Position numbers and translations under genes: made by a program
Source: Siderastrea radians
Taxonomy: Eukaryota > Cnidaria > Anthozoa > Scleractinia > Rhizangiidae
DNA length: 64,000 nucleotides
NCBI GenBank assembly: GCA_964017195.1
Contig: OZ024887.1
Span: 8,434,660 to 8,498,659 of the forward strand
Direction: 5' to 3'
Shown here: piece by piece, positions 32,990 through 41,100 of the stretch
Layout of the letters: the number at the start of each line of letters is the position of its first letter
How positions within the stretch are numbered: the stretch's first letter is position 1
Notes under the pieces: model-generated
Database searches by the model: none
What the model was told of the DNA's origin: nothing
What the model saw: only the letters and a program-made list of their open reading frames with translations

Positions 32990-33716
32990 GACCCTACAAT
33001 AATATAATTGAGTTCAATATAATTCAACAAGTTGGCCGAGCGCATTACATCGTTGTCTATTTGCTGATAATTCTCGTCTTCCCTAACTCCCCTCCCCCCC
33101 CCCCCCAGAAGAATGAACGTTTTAATTTTTCTAGTTCTCTGACATTTATAACATTTAATTCGCCTTTATTGTTTCAGGCTTTCAGCTACAAGGTCAAATT
33201 GGTGAGCTGTACATTCGGAATGCTAGTTTCAGTGAGTTTTGTTCGGAAGAAAGTATGTAAAGACGATAAAAACAATATCGTGCTTTCACCTCGAGAATAT
33301 CGGTCTGATGTTCTTTATAGCATATAGGCCTTCAAAACTCCAGTTCTCAGGCTACCATTTGTTTTAAGAACATCAGATATCCAGAGCTATAGTCATTCGA
33401 CGGAATCTGCCCCCCTCCCCCCTGTTTAACCATATAGAAACTCTCCTCGTAGTGTGTTAGTAATTGCCAATCAACTACTGACATGCAATGGATATCGAAC
33501 GGTAATAAACTTACCACACTCCAGATGTGGAAACAGCAAACCTGAAACCATCACAATGTATACTGTAGAAAGAATAAAACGAACGCAAACACATGTAAAG
33601 TCAAATACAATTAGAACAGAGCGGAGGCCGGCCTCTACGTACAAGAAAACGTGTTGTCTATGAAGTCGTTCTAGTAAAATGTTTGGCTTCTCATCAGAAC
33701 CGAAGCAATTTTGGGA
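32990..33716. other. no supported gene
   Basis: Contains poly-C runs (33092-33107, 33409-33422). Open frames at 33061-33327 and 33471-33731 show no motif. Confidence 0.35.
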
Positions 33717-34215
33717 AAAAAACAAAAACAAGAAGTTGACGAGTTAACGAGTTTTCCGAGCTTGTACATTCTAGAAAATCGCAATGTTTGCGACATGTTT
33801 GCGATGTTTGTGGCTCATGGAACCGCCAGTCAGAAGCGCACAGAATTTGGACGGAATTGTGGCAAATTCTGTGTGCCTCTGAGTGGCGAACATAGCGATT
33901 TTCTAGTATGCAGAAGTTTAGAAAATTTGTCAACTACAATACCAAATTAATCCCCTAATCGCAGGATGTTTGAATTAGAAATTCCGCCCAAATTTTGTGT
34001 GCTTCTGACTGGTGGGTCCAGTCACAGACAGTCACAGACATCGCGATTTTCTATAGTATACACAGGCTCGGAAACTCGTCAGCTACAAGACCAAAATACT
34101 TTTTCTGAATCCCTTGCCAAATCTAAGCAAATATTGAATACTTTCAGAACGTTAGAAAGAGTCTTTCCGTCGAAATCCTTGGAAAATTTTGGACTGCCGG
34201 GCATTTAGGCTTGAA
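33717..34215. repeat. dispersed repeat in inverted arrangement
   Basis: Blocks such as GTCAGAAGCGCACAGAATTT, AATTTGGACGGA and CGAGTTTTCCGAGCTTGTAC appear here, with inverse partners at 33966-34120 (AAATTTTGTGTGCTTCTGAC, GGCTCGGAAACTCGTC). A related copy lies at about 58660-58930. Confidence 0.6.
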
Positions 34216-34269
34216 ACATCCGCCGTTTTGAAATAAATTTCGACCGTAACATAAAAATAAAGCCGGAGA

Positions 34270-35215
34270 CAACGCACGTGCTGTCAGTGTGAGCCGTGCG
34301 GCTCACGCTCATCCAAAAATTCAAAAAATTGTATTTTATTTGAAAGGAATGCTAAAAGGGAACTTCTGAAACCATCGCACAGATCCTACAACCCTGGAAC
34401 ACCCGCGTTGCTCACAAACCTTTCACTATTTGCGACAACTACTGACGAACGGTAAGGAAAAAGACGAACCAAACGACAGACGGGGAGCAGTTTATAAGAT
34501 CAAATGCTGCGACTGCCAGGCCACTTACATTCGTGAGACCGGTACGAATTTGAACATCCGACTGACTGAACCCAAACGAGCGACTAGAAATGATGATATC
34601 AAGAATTAGTCGAAAACGTTTGGTTTTCCTTTTTTAAAACGTTTTTTAGCCTCGTAAATAGTGTTTTTTAAATCATAAGCGATTATCATGGATAACAATC
34701 ACATTGCTGAGCACCATTTAAAAACCAATCACAGAATCGAATGGGACTCTGCTGAATGCGTTACCTACAGTACGGACCACTATCAACGAATCACTCTGGA
34801 AAGCTGGTTTACTAACTTAGAACAAACACCACTGAACCGTTGCCAACAGCTACCTGCACCTTACAAACGACTTATCGACGACAACAACAAGACAGACAAA
34901 CAATAGACAAACCGACTAATTCTACTAACAAGAGACCAACGGACATTTGACTAACAAAAGACGGTTCGAAACGCACCAATCACGTTTTACAGTCTTCGCA
35001 GCCAATAGCATCACGGCTTAACTGACAGACGACCGATAACATCACGAGATCGTCGACCAATCAGGACAACGACCAGAGACTTATAACATCTACTGGCGAT
35101 TCACAATTCACTTGACTCTGATCTGGACTTCCGCTCAGGTTGTCGAAATGTCAGACAATGTCATCAGAAACAGTCCTTCTCAGGACTACACTTACCCGGA
35201 CAATCATAGTTTACC
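34270..35215 (+). pseudogene. Penelope-like element remnant, GIY-YIG endonuclease end
   Basis: A plus-strand frame with RRGAVYKIKCCDCQATYI (GIY and YIG half-motifs, about 34478-34530) reads to a TAG at 34607. After about 80 inserted bases it resumes at 34688 with NHIAEHHLKTNH and YSTDHYQRITLESWF, ending near 34906. This is the GIY-YIG nuclease at the C-terminus of Penelope-like retroelements; the reverse transcriptase is missing. The second motif reads YIRETG where YIGETG is usual. The 3' tail to 35215 looks like element untranslated sequence. Confidence 0.75.
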
Positions 35216-35226
35216 GACCTAACTGG

Positions 35227-35433
35227 GGCCCGTTTCTCGAAAGCCCCGATAACTTTTCGGGCCCGGAAAGCTATTTTATGCACGCGATGTTCGCATTAAA
35301 AACTCAAATTTTCTTGACTTTGGAAGCTGAGCAATAAAATTCCAAGTTGATAAAACAAGTTGGACTGATATCCGGGCTAGAAACTACGACAACTCCTGGC
35401 CCAAAAAGTTACCGGGACTTTCGAGAAACGGGC
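35227..35433. mobile_element. GGCCCGTTTCTCGAAAG miniature element (copy 1)
   Basis: Starts GGCCCGTTTCTCGAAAGCCC and ends GGGACTTTCGAGAAACGGGCC; inner GGCCCGGAAAGCTATTTTAT. About 207 bp, non-coding. Second copy at 36353-36600. Confidence 0.85.
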
Positions 35434-35439
35434 CTCTGG

Positions 35440-36345
35440 TAGTCTACTACGCAGCCGTTCTTATAGACTGCGAGCAGTGTCTCTATTTTTTTTTCTCTTC
35501 GTTCAGCACGGATTTTAGAGCAAAAGAGAGACTGCTCGCAGTCTACCGTTCTTAGGGTCGTCACGCAACGCTCCTCCCTACAAACGGCTGCTTCGATCCG
35601 AACCGCATTCCTTTCCCTTTGTGTTTGCGGTAAATCGGAACAAACAGTCATGTCTCGACAAGTTGACAATGACGTAAAGTTTCGCGCGCAAAAGCGGCCG
35701 GGATTTTCCGGTGATGACATTCCTTTCGGATGGTTGATCTTGAAACACCGAAGAAATTTTTTCGAGAGCGGTTCAAAGTATTCTACATGTTCGTCGCTTT
35801 GTACAGTGAATGAAAAATTCTTCATTTTCTGGAAAAATGCTACAAGTTTTGTAGAAATATTCATTCCTCGCTAAATGTGAACGTCAACTCCTATCATAAC
35901 TTCGAGTTGTTTATTTGCAAACGTGTTTGTTATGAGCGCTTGTTTATTAAAATATATGATCCGGTTGTTTGGTTTTAGTCAAACAAGAGCCCAAGGGCTT
36001 GATAATGAAAGAGTTCCCAAAGCCCGTCGGCAGGTTCATAAAGAGATCCTTCTTGTCTGCAATGATTTTTCGAATCGCCTGTTTTTAATGCGAATTTAAC
36101 TCAGGGGTTTTGAATGTTGACGACACTCGATGAAAAGCTACGTCTGGCGCTGTCATCTTGATTGCGTTTTTCACCTACATGGGAGTCACCGATAAAACAC
36201 GAGCTGTGATTGGACAAGTGGTTTTGGCGCGACTGGCTCCCGTGAGCCAAGCTGTGATTGGCTCAACTGAGCAAAGGAATGCGGTTAGGATCGAGCGGGG
36301 AGGAGCGTTGCGTGACGACCCTAAAAACGGCTGCGTAGGAGACTA
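35440..36345. mobile_element. 906-bp inverted-repeat element with a nested 82-bp insertion
   Basis: The left end TAGTCTACTACGCAGCCGTT, continuing after the insertion as GGGTCGTCACGCAACGCTCC, is the inverse of the right end (36260-36345). Flanks GGCCTCTGG and GGCCCCTTG could be a decayed 9-bp duplication. No gene recognised inside; the frame 35650-35874 has no known motif. Confidence 0.75.
35464..35545. mobile_element. 82-bp miniature element with 9-bp target duplication
   Basis: TAGACTGCGAGCAG at the left is inverse to CTGCTCGCAGTCTA at the right. CCGTTCTTA flanks both (35455-35463 and 35546-35554). It interrupts the left arm of the 906-bp element, so it is the younger insertion. Its tip resembles TACCCTGCGAGCAG of the 968-bp element. 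Confidence 0.95.
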
Positions 36346-36352
36346 GGCCCCT

Positions 36353-36600
36353 TGGGCCCGTTTCTAGACAGTCCCGGTAACTTTTCGGCCCGGAGCTATA
36401 TTTTAAAATCAAAATCTACAGAATGGTCTAGAATGGTGGTGTAATTTTTTGCCCGCAAACCAGCTCGAATTGTTTCGTCAACTTACAACTTTATTGCTTA
36501 GTTGTAAAAACCATTAAAAACCTGAACCTTTAAGGTAAACCATGAGCTCATAAAATAGCTTTCCGGGCCCGAAAACTTATCGGAACTTTCGCACAAACCA
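36353..36600. mobile_element. GGCCCGTTTCT miniature element (copy 2)
   Basis: GGGCCCGTTTCTAGACAGTCC at the left and a decayed inverse (GGGCCCGAAAACTTATCGG, then AACTTTCG) at the right; same family as 35227-35433. Confidence 0.75.
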
Positions 36601-36604
36601 TTTA

Positions 36605-37960
36605 CAGTTTCAATAATTATGGACAACAATTTCTACCTTTACGGACTTTGGACGTATACAAATTCACACAAATTCCCACAAATTCACAAAAATACATAAA
36701 TTACTAAATACAAAAATTATTAAGTACGGATTATTAACATACGGATGATTGAAGGTTCGGTTCCGCCCGCAAATAGCAGAAGCTAATCGACTGGGCGGGC
36801 GGAGTTACAAAGGTCGACATCGTTAAATATGGAAGCTAAAGCCACCAAATCTGGTGACTTTTTCTAAAAAACTTTTTAGCTGTCTTGCAAGTTTTATATC
36901 TGTATCGATTTTGATCAATTTCGGTGCTTTTTAAAGCTTTTGGAAAAATGAAGAAATCCAACGTGGCGGTCCAAGATGGCAGCCGTTTGAGAACATGCCG
37001 TAATTATGATGCCGTCGTGTAACTAATCAGCCCACGTTTCGGACTTCAGAGGAAACATGTTTTGGAAATACCGTGGGCCCTCCTAGTTTCGTTGTCATAA
37101 CTTTGATATTATTCTTTAAGTTAAGAGGGAAGGTGGAAATTTCTCCCCTCATCCCTTTGGTACGAGAAGATCAAAAAACCCTGTATGATAATTTTTTCCC
37201 GTATTGTCTAAGATTGTTTGTTGTGTTAGATTCCAAACCCTGGGTGGGGTGAAAGCGTCTTAAGTTGTAACCATTTGAGGCAAAAGCTTTTGCCGGTTTT
37301 CACTGTCACGCCATCAAAATATAAATTCGAAACCATTCAACTGATCAAAGGGTAAGAATTTCAAATGTTACAAACGATAAATAAATAAACAATTCCTTTA
37401 AGTCTCAGGTCTGGGCAGAAGGACACCGCTCGTGAGTTATTTGCCGAAACGTTACACGGAAATTTATAGAGCTCAGTATGCAGACGCCATATTGGTGTCC
37501 TTCCAAGGGACACCAATATGGCGGCCGGAAATCAATGAAAACGTCTAGAACGCACTTTTGCTATGAGAGCGTTTACTTTTCCCTCGTGAGCTAGTGTACT
37601 TAGACATAAACACCTCTCGTAATACTTGAAATTCTCAAACTGCCAAAAATCATTTAAAAAATACCTTTTTTCAAACTAGACGGCTTTTTCACGCCGCCAT
37701 CTTAATGTCAGGTACTGGGCGCAATTTCGAAAATTCAAGAGGCTTTATTTTAAACACAAAGGATGATACCGAGCTGGAAACTTGTGAAAAGATACATTTT
37801 TAGGTGTTCTTACACCAGGTGACGATAAACATTTAGCAGGCCTAGCGAATTTTGATTTTAGAATTTTATGACGTCACGTGCAAACCAGCAATTAAACATT
37901 GCTGTCAAGTGGTGTTATTTGTTTTCCAGAATGATAGTTGTAAATTTGAGGAGCCCACTT
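36605..37960. other. no supported gene; one strong palindrome
   Basis: 37485-37523 is an inverted repeat: CGCCATATTGGTGTCC, six bases, GGACACCAATATGGCG. It is probably the core of a miniature element. The part near 37740-37960 may be 3' untranslated sequence of the CUB gene: the minus strand has AATAAA near 37744-37749. Confidence 0.5.
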
Positions 37961-37965
37961 ATTAT

Positions 37966-38188
37966 TTACCTTTTTTCACAGCAAGTTGGTCTTCCATTAT
38001 CGTCAAGGCAGCACTCTTTTACACTGGGATCGTCCGAAGGTCTTGGGCAGTAATCTCTTGTCTCTAAACCATCAACGCATCGAGTGCCACCTTTACGGCA
38101 GCACGATGGCCCATTGTCCCGACAACATACAGGAGTCGAAGAATCATTGCAGCTTGGTGGGTGCTTGGGATTTGAGCAATAGTGTACC
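37966..38188 (-). CDS. CUB gene exon 6, disulfide-rich C-terminus
   Basis: Acceptor TTCGTATGCAG, phase 2 in. It encodes VHYCSNPKHPPSC, VCCRDNGPSCC, RCVDG, DYCP, ECCLDDNGRPTCC and then TAA (37966-37968). Repeated CC pairs with Asp-Asn-Gly between them resemble small disulfide-rich modules; I cannot name the family. TAA lies inside AG|GTAAAT, a possible donor. Confidence 0.7.
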
Positions 38189-41100
38189 CTGCATACGAAG
38201 AAAGACAGCCTTGACCTTGTGTAGTTAAGGTTTTCAGGTGGAAAATTATTGGTGGTTAGTTGTCCTCTTCTTGAAAAAAACCTGATTTGGTAAAATCTGC
38301 TCATACAAACATCAAAGCATATACAGTAAAACCTGTATTAAGAGGACACCCACGGGACCCTCGCAAGTGTCCGCTTAATGGATCTGTCCCCGAAATACAG
38401 GTTCTTTTTACAGAAAATATGGGATGGAACGTTTGGTGCTCAGTGACGCTCGTGTCCGCTTAATACATGTTTCACTTTAATAAGTGAAATGCTTGTTTCC
38501 TTCAGTAGTAATGTTAACAGTTGTAGAGTGGTTCTCAAATGAGTATCGTAAAACCCAAACCAAAGTGCTCACTCTAACCAATCACAAGAGGAATAAAAAC
38601 ACAAAATGAACCAATCAGAAATCGAAGCAAATCCAAGTTAGTAGCGTTAAGCGCAGGAAAACGCGTGAGAGTCACGATTGGTTTTGGTTTTACGTCTGAC
38701 TGGTTGAGAAAGCGGCGCAAGCTTTTTTTCCCAACTAGAGAGTATAGTAAAGCAACGCCAAAGCAAACACAGCATTACTTTCGACACTCAAATGAAAACT
38801 GCTCTAAGCAACCGTCAAAAAATAGAACCACTCTCACTCTCAACGTAATTAATAAATTAATGTTAATGATTATTAGTAACTACTTAAATACATAAGCAAA
38901 ATGCTTGTATTCCTTTAGTTTCACGTAATGTCAACAGTTATAGAATACCTGTACACTGTTAACTCAAAATGGTTTTATTCTCTATTTAATTTCCTTCTGG
39001 GAAAACTGCAACACGTCGTAGCAGGGATTGAAACAAAGTTAAGATCATTTCCGCTACTTGGCAAAGTTTTAATTTACTTCTGAAAGACATCACATCCGCA
39101 TCCACATCCACATCTGAGAGTATCACACGAGGTTTTTGATCTGCCGATGAGATTGCAAGTTTGGAACTGAAAACACAGCGCTCTTTCGTCTGGATGGAAA
39201 AAAAAAACGCTTTCACTTGACAAGGAGAGTTTCCGGAATTTGAAACCGAAACTTTTGCCTAAATGGAAAGCGCCCATTAGTTACTAAGGTTATACTTTCA
39301 ATGGTAAATACCTACCTGGTAGAGCTGTTACAGGAGCCAATTTATCTAAAAGATGAATAAATAAATAAATAAATAAATAGCCAGTTGGTTGACCTTTTTG
39401 TTTGTTTTTTCTTTTTCATTTTGAATTGAGTCTGCTCCTGTTTTTAAACAAAATGAAAACTGCAACCCATCCATCCATCCATCCATCCATCCATCCATCC
39501 ATCAATCAAATGCCCTCGTCACTTCTGTACGTAGTACTGATACAAAAGTAACAGTTACAAGACAAGAATATAACTTCGTACCAATTATGACGTCACGCCT
39601 TTGTCTAAAAAAAAATGGCAACATCTACCTGTCAGTAGGACAGATTATTTTTACAGAAAGGGAACCTATCTTTTTTATTTAGGGGCCGACCATTTAACTC
39701 TTGAGGGGGGGTGTGGATGATTTCGAAAAAAAAATTTCCTGCAAGCCTTTGTCGGAAGAAAAAAATTGCATGCAGCACAAATGAAATAGAACAAAAATTC
39801 TTGCACTGCTGCAAGCAAGAAAAAAAAATGTTGCAAAGCTATTTCATCATTCCAGGGGGACTTTACAAAATCCCAGCAAAACTGCAACCATTCTTCCCTT
39901 GCTCTCTTTAAACTCTGGAGTTGGTTATGCTTCAGAATGTGCAATGCATTCTTAGCTTTATAGGGTCCGACAATCTGTGAGCCAGCGAGCCACTCCAGTT
40001 AGCCTAAATCACACTCTGGTTTAGCCAAAACAACATTCCGGTTGGCCTACCGACTTGCATATTTGCTTGTAGTGTTCTTCAAGTGCTGTTTGTTTTTATT
40101 GCTTATCAATACGAAAAAAAGTGTTCTACCAAGAATTCTTTCGAATTCTCCGATTAAAAATCACAGACATGATTGCTTAAAATCTCCGAATAAGGTCTTG
40201 AAATAGCTGCTTTTATAATAAAAAATTCCTCTTCAATCTATGCGTCCAAAACGCCCAAATTGAACACTACTAAAAAGAATAAATTCCCCCCCCCCAAAAA
40301 AAACATGTTTTTGTATAGCATGATTTTGTATAGCTTACAACATTTTAAGGCTTTGCAGCTCCATATTGAACTATTACAACAACCACAATGTAAATGTAAA
40401 TACATTCTGTAAATGTAAACACATGACACTTTTTTGAGGAAAAAAAATCCTGCAGAGAAATGAAGAGGAAAAAAATATTCTGCAGAGCATTTAGAAGGAA
40501 AAAAAATATCCTGCCCACCAGGTTGCTAGAAAAAAAAAGCTTCAGTGCTGACCAGAAATCATCCACCCCCCCCCCCCCCCTCAAGAGTTAAATGGTCGGC
40601 CCCTTAGTGCGAAAAAACAAACAAACAAACAAACAAACAAACGAACAACAACAAAAAATAACAATTAAAAATCTTCAGGGGATTTAAAATAACCGTAGAA
40701 AGCACTCAATCGGGATTTCAACTTCATGGAAGCCTCGGATTCTACAGCTTAAAATTAACAGAACTCTCCGAATAAGAAATATTCGCTTATTTTCTTCTAT
40801 TTCCTGTGTACAGATAGCATAACTTCCTTTGATCTGTTAAAACCGATCAGTTTTATCTGCTGAGCGAAGTTTAGCGAATAGCGAACGCCATTTACTGGTA
40901 AGGACTGTGGGATGACGAAATAGTAGTGCATCCTTAAGCAATCAATTACTTACCTGGTAAAGTAGTTGGGGGAACTAGTGGAGCTTAAAAATAAACATAC
41001 AAACAAACAAAAAACACAAAAATGAAGAATAAAAACGAACTTTAAAGTTGCGTCAATATTATTTCATATAGTATACCCGTTGTCTACGTTGTTTAAGACA

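Noticed and set aside
39078..39258. Zona pellucida (ZP) domain in the CUB gene
   Set aside because: Only a short Cys pattern is similar; the roughly 200 preceding residues of a ZP domain have no exon here.
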